A stretch of 64,000 bases of DNA from Lujinxingia vulgaris (GTDB taxonomy: Bacteria > Myxococcota_A > Bradymonadia > Bradymonadales > Bradymonadaceae), in assembly GCF_007997015.1 (NCBI RefSeq), contig NZ_VOSM01000008.1, positions 124,001-188,000 on the forward strand, read 5' to 3'. The translations under genes and the position numbers were made by a program. This document shows positions 16,283-24,160 of this stretch, one piece after another. The notes below the pieces were generated by a model. It worked only from the letters and a program-made list of their open reading frames with translations, had not been told where the DNA came from and did no database searches. Position 1 is the first letter of the stretch; each line of letters begins with the position of its first letter.

Positions 16283-17212
16283 ATGAGCACGCATCTCCTC
16301 CATGTTGTCTGGGCGATCGGTGCCTTCATGGCGTTTGGAACGACGGCGGTCAGTGTGATTGTGCGCACCGATCCGGCGCGCCACCGCGACCTGTGGGCGC
16401 GTACGCTCTCATGGTTTCCGGTGTGCATCTTTTTGATCGGAACGCTTTTTCTGGGGCGCGCGCTCTTTACCGTAGGCTTTGTCTGGGTGAGCGCCCATGC
16501 GCTATTTGAGCTCTTTCGCGCCTCGCCGCGTCCCTTCTCCCGTCGTGTGACGGCGACGAGCTACGCGTTGATCGGGTTGAGCGCGGCGCTGCTCTTTGCC
16601 GAGCAGTGGTTGGCGGCGATGCTGGTGCTTCCGATCGCCTCGCTCACGCTTCTGCCGCTCTGTCTGGTGTGGAGCGAGGGCGTCGGGGAGTTCGGTGCCA
16701 GGTTTAGGCGACTTCTGCTCTGGGTGATGCTGGGGGCGTGGTCGCTCTTTGCCCTTCCGACGCTGGCCTGGCTCCCGATCGACGTGGGTGCGCATGGTTG
16801 GCAGGGCCTGGTGCTCTTTCTCGTGGTGACAACCCAGATCAGCGATCTGATGCAGTACGTCGTCGGCAAGATCGCGGGTCGCCGGCCGCTGGCACCGCGC
16901 ATCAGTCCGGGTAAGACCTGGGAAGGGGCGATTGGCGGCAGTGTGATTGCCGGGGCGCTGGGCACCCTGCTCGGCGCGCATATCACCCCCTTTGGGGCGA
17001 CGCCGGGGTTCGCACTAGCTATCGCCTTCTGTGTGTTGGGCGTGCTGGGCGACCTTGCGGTCTCGGGCATCAAGCGGAGCCTGGGCATCAAAGACCTGGG
17101 CGCGCTCTTGCCCGGGTTCGGCGGTCTGCTCGATCGGGTCGATAGCCTCGTGTTCGCCGCGCCTCTGTTCCTTTTCTTTGTGCTCGCGACCCGACTTATG
17201 CCGGGCGCTTAA
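16283..17212 (+). CDS. cdsA: phosphatidate cytidylyltransferase
   Basis: The 309-residue integral membrane enzyme makes CDP-diacylglycerol from phosphatidate and CTP for phospholipid synthesis. Eight or so membrane segments are seen. The C-terminal family signature is intact: GDLAVSGIKRSLGIKDLGAL followed by LPGFGGLLDRVDSL, preceded by ISPGKTWEGAIGGS. The N-terminal third is divergent. It is the first gene of a three-gene operon: the desaturase follows after 9 nt and the MFS transporter overlaps the desaturase. This suggests a job in membrane-lipid remodelling, and it may be a second, specialised copy beside a housekeeping cdsA elsewhere. Confidence 0.9.
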   Translation: MSTHLLHVVWAIGAFMAFGTTAVSVIVRTDPARHRDLWARTLSWFPVCIFLIGTLFLGRALFTVGFVWVSAHALFELFRASPRPFSRRVTATSYALIGLSAALLFAEQWLAAMLVLPIASLTLLPLCLVWSEGVGEFGARFRRLLLWVMLGAWSLFALPTLAWLPIDVGAHGWQGLVLFLVVTTQISDLMQYVVGKIAGRRPLAPRISPGKTWEGAIGGSVIAGALGTLLGAHITPFGATPGFALAIAFCVLGVLGDLAVSGIKRSLGIKDLGALLPGFGGLLDRVDSLVFAAPLFLFFVLATRLMPGA

Positions 17213-17221
17213 GGTCTTTTT

Positions 17222-18283
17222 ATGACGCAGATAAGCGATACGCCTGAAGCGGTCCGCACCTTTCTCGACGCCGAGCAGAGCCGCGCGGTTCTGCTGGCCT
17301 CGCGGCCCTTTACCGAGGCGCGCGATGCGGTGGCGGCCTGGCAGATCGGCAGCACGCTCGTGCTTTTTTTGCTGATGCTGGGCTTTGCCTCCTGGATGGG
17401 GCCCTCGCCCTACCTGCTCTTGCTCGCGCCTTTCGGGGCGGGGTTTTTCATGCGGATCTTTGTGTTTCAGCATGACCTGGGCCATCGAAGTGCGTTTCGC
17501 TCCGCGCGTGTCAACGATGTGCTGGGCACGTTGCTCTCACTGATCACGAGCATTCCTTTTGAGCCCTGGCGAACCGAGCATCACTGGCATCACAACCACC
17601 AGGGACGACTGAGCAAACGGGGCGTCGACAACATGAATTCGCCGATGACGCTCGATGAGATCCCCGAGCGGCCGGCGGAGGCGCGTTATCGCATCAAAAA
17701 GGTGCGGCCGCTGAATATCTTTTTGCTCGGGGCGCATAGTCTGCTGATCGAGCGGCGTGTTCCGCGGGGGTTTTTCCCTTTTCGCGAGAGTTTTAAAGAC
17801 GCCGTGCATAATCGCGAGGCGATGTTGCGCGCCATTGCCTGGACGCTTCCGGCCCACCTGGCCTTGCACGCGCTTGTGGTGCTCACGCTGGGATGGTGGG
17901 TGAGCGTGCTGGTGCTGGTGCCCTCGCTGGTACTGGGGGCTGGCACCGGTGGGGTGCTCTTCTGGATTCAGCATAACTTTGAGCATACGTACTATGCCGA
18001 AGACGAAGAGTGGCATAAGGCCAACACCGCGGTGTATGGCTCCAGTTATTTGAAGTTGGGAGGCGTGCTGCGCTGGTTTACAGCGGATATCGGGTTGCAT
18101 CATGTGCATCATCTCAACCCGCGCATTCCCAACTACAATTTGGAGCGGGCGCGGCGAGCGATTCCGGAGCTGGCGGCGGTGGAGCCGCTGAGCGATGAGG
18201 ATCTGCGGCGCTCATTTACGCATCTCTTCTGGGACCGCGATGCCCGGCGCATGCGCCCGGCGCAGGGGAAGCTCGATGGCTGA
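17222..18283 (+). CDS. membrane fatty acid desaturase
   Basis: The 353-residue protein has the three His boxes of membrane di-iron desaturases: HDLGH (about 84-88), EHHWHH (about 119-124) and GLHHVHH (about 293-299). A further HNFEH lies at about 255. Hydrophobic segments lie before box 1 and between boxes 2 and 3. It introduces a double bond into an acyl chain using O2 and an electron donor; regiospecificity cannot be read here. The box pattern and NPRIPNYNLERA after box 3 are close to the omega-6/Delta-12-type family. It sits between cdsA and an MFS gene, with its stop inside the next start. Confidence 0.9.
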   Translation: MTQISDTPEAVRTFLDAEQSRAVLLASRPFTEARDAVAAWQIGSTLVLFLLMLGFASWMGPSPYLLLLAPFGAGFFMRIFVFQHDLGHRSAFRSARVNDVLGTLLSLITSIPFEPWRTEHHWHHNHQGRLSKRGVDNMNSPMTLDEIPERPAEARYRIKKVRPLNIFLLGAHSLLIERRVPRGFFPFRESFKDAVHNREAMLRAIAWTLPAHLALHALVVLTLGWWVSVLVLVPSLVLGAGTGGVLFWIQHNFEHTYYAEDEEWHKANTAVYGSSYLKLGGVLRWFTADIGLHHVHHLNPRIPNYNLERARRAIPELAAVEPLSDEDLRRSFTHLFWDRDARRMRPAQGKLDG

Positions 18284-19595
18284 TGCGCGCTCCTGGCAGC
18301 GCTTTTTATGGCTCTGGGCTGCAGAGATGCTCTCGATCACGGGCACCGGGCTGACGGCCTTTGCGCTGGGGGCCTGGGTGTACGCCGAGACCGGCCGCGC
18401 CACCGATTTTGCGCTGCTCTCGGTGGCGGCGACCTTGCCGGGGATTCTGCTTTTGCCGCTCGGGGGCGTGCTGGCCGACGTGCTGCCGCGAAAGGCGGTG
18501 ATGACCTGGTGCAATGGGGTGGCCGGCGTGTGCGCGGCGTGGCTGGCGTGGCTGGTTTATTCAGACTCGCTCACCCTTATCGCCATCTATCTCTTGTTGG
18601 CGATCAGCGCGCTGTGTCGGGCGCTGCAGTGGGTCACCTTTACCGCCACGATGACGCAGATGGTGCCCGCACACCATCTGGGACGCTCCAGCGCGATGAT
18701 CTACGCCGGGGAGGCGGGCCAGCATCTGCTGGCGCCGGCGCTCGCTGCGCTCGCGCTGCCTTTCATCGGGTATGCGGGCGTGATCGGCCTCGATCTGACG
18801 ACCTTTCTCTTCGCTGTGATCGTCATCGCGGCGGTGCCGATTCCCGCCACACCTCCCGGGGACTGGCGCCGAGCGGGAGAGGTGCTCTCCTCGTTGCGCG
18901 CGGTCGTGAGCGAGGGCTGGGGCTTTATTCGCGAGCGCCCGGGCCTTCTCTATCTGCAGATCTTCTTCGCGCTGAGCCAGTTTCTGGGCGGGTTTTTGCC
19001 CATTCTCACGCTGCCGGCGCTGGTGGAGCTTACGGGCTCGGAGCAGGTGACGGGGCTGACGATGGCGGCCGCCGGCACGGGGCTTGTGTTGGGCATGGTG
19101 TGGCTCGTCGCGCGGCCGCGCATGTCGGGGCGCGTGTGGGCGACGGTCTTTTGCGATATGGCGGCCAGCGCCGCGCTTCTTGCGCTGGCGTTTGGGGCGA
19201 CGCGTTTTGGCGCGCCGTGGTTTGCGGCGGCGGGCTGCGCGTTTCTCTTCTTTCACGCGTTGGAGAGCGGCATCTCCCAGGATCTCTGGCAGCGTAAGGT
19301 GCCGGGGCGGCTCCAGGGGCGTGTGTTTGCGATTCGACGCACCATCGCCTGGTCGCTCGTCCCGCTCTGCTACGTGCTGGCCGGACCGCTCGTCGATGAC
19401 TGGCTGGCCCCGGCGATGGCCGAAGGCGCGCCCCTCGGCCAGATCTTCGGGCCGCTGCTGGGCTACGAAAGCCTGGGGGCGATGCTGCTCTTGATGGGGG
19501 CGGCCGCCGCGCTACGCCTTTTCGGGCTGGCGCCGGCGGCGTTGTTAACTCGCCGCTTGATGCGTATCGAAGAGGAGCTGGTGGATTATGTTTAA
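18276..19595 (+). CDS. MFS transporter (EntS/MFS_3-like)
   Basis: The 439-residue protein has 11-12 membrane segments. The loop between segments 2 and 3 reads GGVLADVLPRKAVM, the MFS motif A (GxLaDrxGrkxxl) in the form seen in the EntS / MFS_3 branch. ATG at 18276 overlaps the desaturase stop by 8 nt, which suggests translational coupling; an earlier in-frame start at 18195 lies inside the desaturase. The substrate is unknown; because of the lipid genes before it a lysolipid or other amphiphile is possible but unproven. The 42-bp repeat array begins about 115 nt after the stop. Confidence 0.82.
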   Translation: MADARSWQRFLWLWAAEMLSITGTGLTAFALGAWVYAETGRATDFALLSVAATLPGILLLPLGGVLADVLPRKAVMTWCNGVAGVCAAWLAWLVYSDSLTLIAIYLLLAISALCRALQWVTFTATMTQMVPAHHLGRSSAMIYAGEAGQHLLAPALAALALPFIGYAGVIGLDLTTFLFAVIVIAAVPIPATPPGDWRRAGEVLSSLRAVVSEGWGFIRERPGLLYLQIFFALSQFLGGFLPILTLPALVELTGSEQVTGLTMAAAGTGLVLGMVWLVARPRMSGRVWATVFCDMAASAALLALAFGATRFGAPWFAAAGCAFLFFHALESGISQDLWQRKVPGRLQGRVFAIRRTIAWSLVPLCYVLAGPLVDDWLAPAMAEGAPLGQIFGPLLGYESLGAMLLLMGAAAALRLFGLAPAALLTRRLMRIEEELVDYV

Positions 19596-19709
19596 ACAGG
19601 GCCAGAGCCCTTGCGTAAGCATTCGGACCACCGAAGCTGCAGCGCTTCCGGACAGGTTAAACATGTCGTCGAGGCGACCGGGGGCACGGGAGTACGTTCG
19701 GCGCGCCTG

Positions 19710-20003
19710 GATCGGGGGGCCGCGTGCTTGCGAGCTTTCCGGGGTAGCATCGAGGAGGCGTCTGAAGGCTCTCGAGCCTTAACATCGGGATTCGATGAGG
19801 AAACCCGGGGCTTTCGAGCCTTCGCGGCGTTCATGGATGAGGCGAGGTAAGGCTTTGGAGCCTTAAGATCGCGAGCCGATGAGGAGCTTAAGGGCTTTGG
19901 AGCCCTGAAATCGAGATCCGATGAGGAGCTTAAGGGCTTTCGAGCCTTTCTGGCGATCATCGAGTCGCGTTTGAAGGGCTCTAGAGCACTTTTCTGCTCA
20001 TAC
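19710..20003. repeat. 42-bp tandem array with two hairpins per unit (array A)
   Basis: Unit starts at 19752, 19794, 19836, 19878, 19920 and 19962 are exactly 42 bp apart; a degenerate unit precedes at 19710. Each unit carries a six-base-pair hairpin with a four-base loop, for example AAGGCT-TTGG-AGCCTT (unit 19836) and AGGGCT-TTGG-AGCCCT (unit 19878), a paired base change. A second hairpin, ATCG-N5-CGAT, spans the unit border and its loop varies. The array lies between the ends of two convergent genes. An open frame of 14-residue repeats follows from the pitch and is not taken as a gene. Confidence 0.88.
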
Positions 20004-20044
20004 ATCTTGAAAGGGCGTTCAGTGAACGAGGGTGAGCAGGGCCA

Positions 20045-20398
20045 TCAGCGGTTTCCAAAGCGTCGGTAGAGCGCTTCCAGGGCGATGAGCAGCGCGAGCT
20101 TGATGGCCGACGCCAGGAGGAAGCCGGGGTGCGCGAGCTCAAAAGGGCCGTGACTGGCGAGGGCGACAAAGAGATCGATGGCGATGATGACCGCCCCCAG
20201 CAGCCAGCTCAGCCAGAGCACGCCTGAAAAGCTCCAGCGGCTGCGGGCCACGTACCCGAGCGCCGCGATGAGCAGCACGACCCCGAACCCGGGGATGAGG
20301 TAGACGTGCGCCAGATCGCACATGTCGCTCGCAAAGGCCAGCGAGGGGGTCAGCGTCAGGGCGATAAGGGCGATCCAGGGCCAGGGGAAAGAACGCAT
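20045..20398 (-). CDS. small membrane protein of unknown function
   Basis: A 117-residue protein with an N-terminal signal peptide (PWIALIALTLTPSLAFAS) and three further hydrophobic segments: VYLIPGFGVVLLIAALGYVA, LWLSWLLGAVIIAIDLFVAL and LLASAIKLALLIALEALY. No family is recognised. The ATG at 20398 was chosen since it starts the signal peptide; longer frames run into the upstream region. It converges with array A. The gene on the other side (20535) is read away from it. Confidence 0.6.
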   Translation of the reverse strand: MRSFPWPWIALIALTLTPSLAFASDMCDLAHVYLIPGFGVVLLIAALGYVARSRWSFSGVLWLSWLLGAVIIAIDLFVALASHGPFELAHPGFLLASAIKLALLIALEALYRRFGNR

Positions 20399-20534
20399 CG
20401 GAGCTCGCTCCAGGGAGGTCAGCAAAATCGCGGCGAAGATAGCACGCGCTATCAAACGCGAGCCTGAGATGCCGGTTAGGGTGTGCAACGTCGCCAGCTG
20501 AGAGCGACACTTACCCTTAACAAAAGGAACGCCC

Positions 20535-20999
20535 ATGACCCTTGAATTTCATCGAAAAGAAGAGCCTGCCCGTACCTTGATCGGACTCCCCATCCGCAGC
20601 AGTCACGCCACGGCCTGGGAGGATATCCCGGCGTTCTGGCAGAAGGTGATGGAGGGACAGTTGCTCGCGGAGCTCGGTGAAACGGGCACGATCTACGCCG
20701 TGTACACTGATTATGAGGGGGACTGGCAGGCCCCCTACACCATGCTCCTCGCCGTGGAATGCGACGCGGAGCGCGAGGTGCCCGAGGGCATGCGCCGCGT
20801 GCAGGTCCCGGCGCAAACCTGGGCCAGCGCCACCTTGCCCGACGGCTCCCCAGAGACGGTCTGGGCGAGCTGGACCGAGGTCTGGGAGCGCTGGGAGGAG
20901 CGCGAGCGGCGCACCTACGAGGTCGATCTGGAGATCTACCGCTTTGGCCAGGCAGGACCGCAGGTGGAGCTGCAGATCGGCCTGGAGGAGGGCTCTTAA
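20535..20999 (+). CDS. GyrI-like / effector-binding domain protein
   Basis: The soluble protein of 154 residues matches the stand-alone effector-binding (GyrI-like, SOUL-related, Cass2-type) domain. Typical pieces are LIGLPIRSSH at the start, AFWQKVMEGQL, IYAVYTDYEGDWQAPYTMLL and EVPEGMRRVQVPAQTWASAT, then EVDLEIY near the end. Such domains bind cationic or aromatic small molecules. Its neighbour at 21057-21974, read towards it, carries the same domain behind an AraC-type DNA-binding domain. The ATG at 20535 has AAAGGAA nine bases upstream. Confidence 0.82.
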   Translation: MTLEFHRKEEPARTLIGLPIRSSHATAWEDIPAFWQKVMEGQLLAELGETGTIYAVYTDYEGDWQAPYTMLLAVECDAEREVPEGMRRVQVPAQTWASATLPDGSPETVWASWTEVWERWEERERRTYEVDLEIYRFGQAGPQVELQIGLEEGS

Positions 21000-21056
21000 G
21001 ACCTCGCAGCTTCGGGGGCCCGGGCAAGGGAAAGAGGGGGCCCCGAGGGTGTCGGC

Positions 21057-21974
21057 TTAAAGGTGGGCGGAGGCGGGTTGGAGGCGCGCCCAGACTTCGG
21101 TCAAAAGGTCTTCGGGTGGGGTGTGCGCCGGATGGTTGAGGTAGCGTTCGAGTAGAGGCTCGGCGCTGGCCTCGTAGCCGCTATTCGGAAGCCACTGGCC
21201 AATGAGGCGCAGGTAGGTCTTAAAGAGGGTCTCGTAAGGCCCGCGGTGCACCACCACCGCAAAGGTTCCCCCCGGCAGCTCCGACGCGACAAGCTCGCCA
21301 TCACCCACCCAGTCGCCGGGATGCACCACGCAGGCATCGGAGCGCAGCTTCTCTGGAGCCGTGATCTCCGGATCGTCGTGATAGGCCCCGAGAAGCTCGA
21401 TCGACTCGGGGTCGGCCCCTCGCTCCAGGGCCCAGTCCAGCAGCCGGTTAAAGGCCGGTCCGATCTCCAGGTAGGGCCCCCAATGGCGTAGCATGATCAC
21501 CGGGGTGGCCGGCCGGTGGCGGAGCTGCACATCGAGGGGCGCCTGGGGAAGGGTCGGTCGGTGCTCGGCCGCCAGACGGCGGTCGTAGTTCGGGGGGAGG
21601 GTCTCTCGGAGCTGGGAGGGGGTGAGATCGAAGTGGGACTTGAACGCGCGGGTGAAGGCTTCGTGGGAGCCGTAACCGGCGTCGAGCGCGATGCGCAGCA
21701 ACGTGCGCTCGCTGCGACGCACCTCGATGGCCGCGCGCTCCAGCCGAAGCCGGCGCAGATGTTCCGCAACCGACTCGCCGAACATGCCCCGAAACACCCG
21801 GTGAAAGTGGTGTTTGGACATCATCGCGACCTTTGCGAGCACCTCCGGGGAGAGGTCCTCGTCGAGGTGTTCGGTGATGTAGGCCTGCAAGCTGGCCATG
21901 CGTGTGAGGTAGTCCTCGGTGGTCGTGCGGCGCAGGCCGGCGATGCGATGTGGCGTGGTGAATTCGGAGGTCAT
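21057..21974 (-). CDS. AraC-family regulator with GyrI-like effector domain
   Basis: The 305-residue protein has two helix-turn-helix motifs at the N-terminus (SPEVLAKVAMMSKHHFHRVF and TLLRIALDAGYGSHEAFTRA, then SHFDLTPSQLR) and a GyrI-like effector domain at the C-terminus (VIMLRHWGPY, LLGAYHDDPEITAPEKLRSD, VVHRGPYETLFKTYLRLIGQ). The order matches the Rob/SoxS-related regulators with an effector-binding tail. It probably responds to a small molecule and controls nearby genes. The stand-alone effector-domain gene at 20535 converges with it. The start at 21974 is well placed, with GGGAG upstream on the minus strand. Confidence 0.88.
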   Translation of the reverse strand: MTSEFTTPHRIAGLRRTTTEDYLTRMASLQAYITEHLDEDLSPEVLAKVAMMSKHHFHRVFRGMFGESVAEHLRRLRLERAAIEVRRSERTLLRIALDAGYGSHEAFTRAFKSHFDLTPSQLRETLPPNYDRRLAAEHRPTLPQAPLDVQLRHRPATPVIMLRHWGPYLEIGPAFNRLLDWALERGADPESIELLGAYHDDPEITAPEKLRSDACVVHPGDWVGDGELVASELPGGTFAVVVHRGPYETLFKTYLRLIGQWLPNSGYEASAEPLLERYLNHPAHTPPEDLLTEVWARLQPASAHL

Positions 21975-22029
21975 GGGAGAGCCAGGGGGAGGGAGGTGGA
22001 GTGTGTCGGGGGGAGGAGGGGAAGGTGCC

Positions 22030-22095
22030 TCAGGCGCCGAGGCAGTCTCTTAGATCGCCGCTGCGCGCCAGACCATCGATGCAGATGATCCGGCG
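22030..22095 (-). pseudogene. remnant of a pentapeptide-repeat protein C-terminus
   Basis: Read on the minus strand this stretch gives RRIICIDGLARSGDLRDCLG and a stop. It lines up with the tail of the intact protein at 15484-16104 (TCVDGSVRSGDVGDCLSE): both Cys, the DG, the RSGD and the DCL are shared. No start or upstream domain remains. Just upstream begin two units of a 42-bp repeat, so the rest of the gene may have been lost by recombination there. Confidence 0.6.
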
Positions 22096-22112
22096 GAAGG
22101 GCGAAGGAGAGG

Positions 22113-22196
22113 TCGTGGCGTGGAGTAGCGGATCCAGGTAGCGAGAACGGCAGGTCGACGCGTGGAGTTGTGGATCTTGCTGGCGAGAATGGCTAT
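22113..22196. repeat. two 42-bp units related to array B
   Basis: GGAGTAGCGGATCCAGGTAG begins at 22122 and GGAGTTGTGGATCTTGCTGG at 22164, a distance of 42 bp. The units share GCGTGGAGT, GGATC, the (A/T)GCGAGAA or GGCGAGAA block and CAGGTCGACGCG with the large array at 25583-26296. The two loci are 3.4 kb apart. Confidence 0.85.
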
Positions 22197-22266
22197 GTCA
22201 CCTTTCGACAACCATCATCGTGCTAGCGACCTGTCACAAGTGCCGACGCCTCGAATGAAGAAGAAC

Positions 22267-22725
22267 CTACACGGACCCATTCTGTGAGGTCGTGTCGGTC
22301 TTGAACGCCAGCAAGGCGTAGTCGACAAGGGGGGCTAAGGCAGCTCCGGCGAGGGCACCCAGAAAAGGACCGATGGCACTGACTGCGCCGTAGCCGCCAC
22401 TGTCCATCGTCATCGCTCCGAGGAGCGGGGTCCCGACGCGCAGCCCCAGACTCCAAGCCGCCTGCCAGGGCTGCTTATGAATGAGATGTAGGGCGGGAGA
22501 GCCGAGGGCAAAGATGATGATGCCGGCGCTGAGCACTACGTCGATAGAGGAAGGTGCGCCGTAGCCCAAGTTGCCAAACGCATACGTGGTTATGGCAAGC
22601 GCGAGGGCGTCGAACGCAATGAGCTGCCATCCGTACCAAATTCGGGGCTCTTCGGGGGGGACGGGTTCGTTGTTCGCGTGAGCGTTTTGTGGTGTCGAGG
22701 GTATCGTCATCATCAATGAAAGCAT
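22267..22725 (-). CDS. membrane protein of unknown function
   Basis: A 152-residue protein with a polar N-terminus and three or four membrane segments: WQLIAFDALALAITTYAFGN, IDVVLSAGIIIFALGSPALH, and a Gly/Ala-rich GPFLGALAGAALAPLVDYAL. No family is recognised. Two starts are possible (MLSLMM or MMTIPS, 22725 or 22713); neither has a strong ribosome binding site. It is a single gene with repeat units behind its stop. Confidence 0.6.
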   Translation of the reverse strand: MLSLMMTIPSTPQNAHANNEPVPPEEPRIWYGWQLIAFDALALAITTYAFGNLGYGAPSSIDVVLSAGIIIFALGSPALHLIHKQPWQAAWSLGLRVGTPLLGAMTMDSGGYGAVSAIGPFLGALAGAALAPLVDYALLAFKTDTTSQNGSV

Positions 22726-23096
22726 GCGCGTCTCATAAGACTTCGTTCAAAACGTGGGGTTTGCATCCGGCATCGATGACCGCGTTCTACCGGACGTGAC
22801 GACATGCACCTTGCGCTCTGCAAAACATCACGTGTTCCACGGCCGTCGGGGAGAGTACTCGACTGGGTCAGGGTAGAGTACGGGAGCGTTCCTGGAGTAT
22901 TCAATCGGGGTGCAGGGGCTCTACTGGTTCCGTCGTTGGCATAGAGGTCAGAGCACAACATAACGTGGTGAAGGTCGGGCGTTGAAAAAAGTTATGAACC
23001 GGATGTGGCCGGCGAGCGTACTCCGTGTGTAACCCCGCTGCGCCGGGCGTCTTGAAGGGCGAACGGCGGTCTGTGAACTCGAACGATGGAGTACCG
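22726..23096. other. intergenic stretch without a recognisable gene
   Basis: Nothing convincing is seen. Base composition is lower in GC than in the genes. It must hold the start signals of the minus-strand gene at 22725 and perhaps those of the lipoprotein at 23097, but no clear -35/-10 pair stands out. Confidence 0.4.
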
Positions 23097-23588
23097 ATGA
23101 CACGCTGCTTTTCACTTTGCCTGATGGCCCTTCTGGTAGGCTCGCTCTCCCTGTCGACCGCGTGTGGCGGTGAGGACGATCCTCAAGAGCCCGATATGGA
23201 GATGGATGCCGGTGAGGATGCAGACGCAGACGACGAGCCCGACGTTGAGGACGAGCCCGACGCAGATGAGGAGCCCGACCCCATCGCTGCGGCGACGGCT
23301 GCGGCGGATACTCGGGCGACGCTGATCGCGATTCTTTTGCGCGAGGTCGGACAGGCGCGGCGCCCAACGTTGTGCTTGCCCTTGCAGGATGCTCGTTTAC
23401 CTCTTCAACGTTTCTTTTACGAAGGGGGCGACCCGAGGTCGCCTCCGAGATCATGGAGTGGATATGCTGTACAAAAGAGTGATGATGGGGCTTGTGACCT
23501 CCGCGCTCGCCATGGGTGCGCTGGTGTGGTGAGGCCGACGAGCCTGCCGATGATGTCGACAACACGGAGGAGTGCGCAGGGGATCTGA
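23097..23588 (+). pseudogene. lipoprotein with acidic linker, probably broken after the linker
   Basis: The start is like a normal lipoprotein: a signal peptide with lipobox (LSLSTACGGEDD) and an Asp/Glu-rich linker of about 45 residues. GATGGAG lies before the ATG at 23097. After about residue 70 the text turns Arg/Pro-rich with no domain character, and the frame runs over the next gene to 23588. The true gene probably stops making sense near 23300, so a domain has been lost or replaced. It could also be a short real lipoprotein ending in random sequence. Confidence 0.45.
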
Positions 23589-23944
23589 GCTACGAGGCCA
23601 GCAGCGAGAGCTGCGTGTGTGAGGCTGGCCTGACCCGCTGCGGGGATACGTGCGTGGACACCGAAGAGGTGTGCGCGGTGGCCATTGATGATTTTGCGTT
23701 TAGCCCTGCGTCACTCACGGTGGTGGAGGGGACGACGGTGGTCTGGACCAACGTGGGGACGGAGACGCATACGGTGACCTCGGGTACTCCCGAGGAGGAG
23801 CCGGGAGCTGTGTTTAGCAGCGGCGACCTCGCTCCGGAGGATAGCACCGAGGTGACCTTCAATGATGTGGGAGCCTTCCCCTATTATTGCGAGCCGCACG
23901 CGGAGTCGATGAGGGCAGAGGTGGTGGTGCTCGCTGCCGATTAA
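23464..23944 (+). pseudogene. cupredoxin-type copper lipoprotein, frameshifted at the signal peptide
   Basis: A signal peptide starts at 23464 (MLYKRVMMGLVTSALAMGAL) but its frame stops at 23530. The mature protein continues in another frame from about 23525 (CGEADEPADDVDNTEECAG) to 23944. It has a short Cys-rich part (CVCEAGLTRCGDTCVD) and a plastocyanin-like domain of about 90 residues. All type 1 copper ligands are there: His in ETHTVT and Cys, His and Met in YYCEPHAESM. FAFSPASLTVVEGTTVVWTN is typical. Joining the frames near 23525 would restore a lipobox. Either the gene is freshly broken or one sequencing error is present. Confidence 0.75.
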
Positions 23945-23988
23945 GCAGGTGAGTAGAGCGCCAACGTGGCGTGAACGCATCTGGAGAG

Positions 23989-24012
23989 GGCCGGCATATG
24001 CCGGCCTTTTCT
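23989..24012 (+). terminator. intrinsic terminator behind the cupredoxin gene
   Basis: GGCCGGCAT (23989-23997) and ATGCCGGCC (23998-24006) form an 18-base perfect palindrome followed by TTTTCT. The palindrome leaves a small loop when folded. It lies 45 nt past the stop at 23944. Confidence 0.85.
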
Positions 24013-24160
24013 ATTGGGGAGTTGGCGAGCGATGAGGAGGTGGCGAGTTCCCGGAGAGGGGAGATGGGGAAGGGGGATGGCTTGAACGCGATCGCGGTGG
24101 CGAGTAAGGGAGAGGGTGCTTTCGAACGCCTGTTGCCTTATTTCGAAACGGAGCTCTCCG

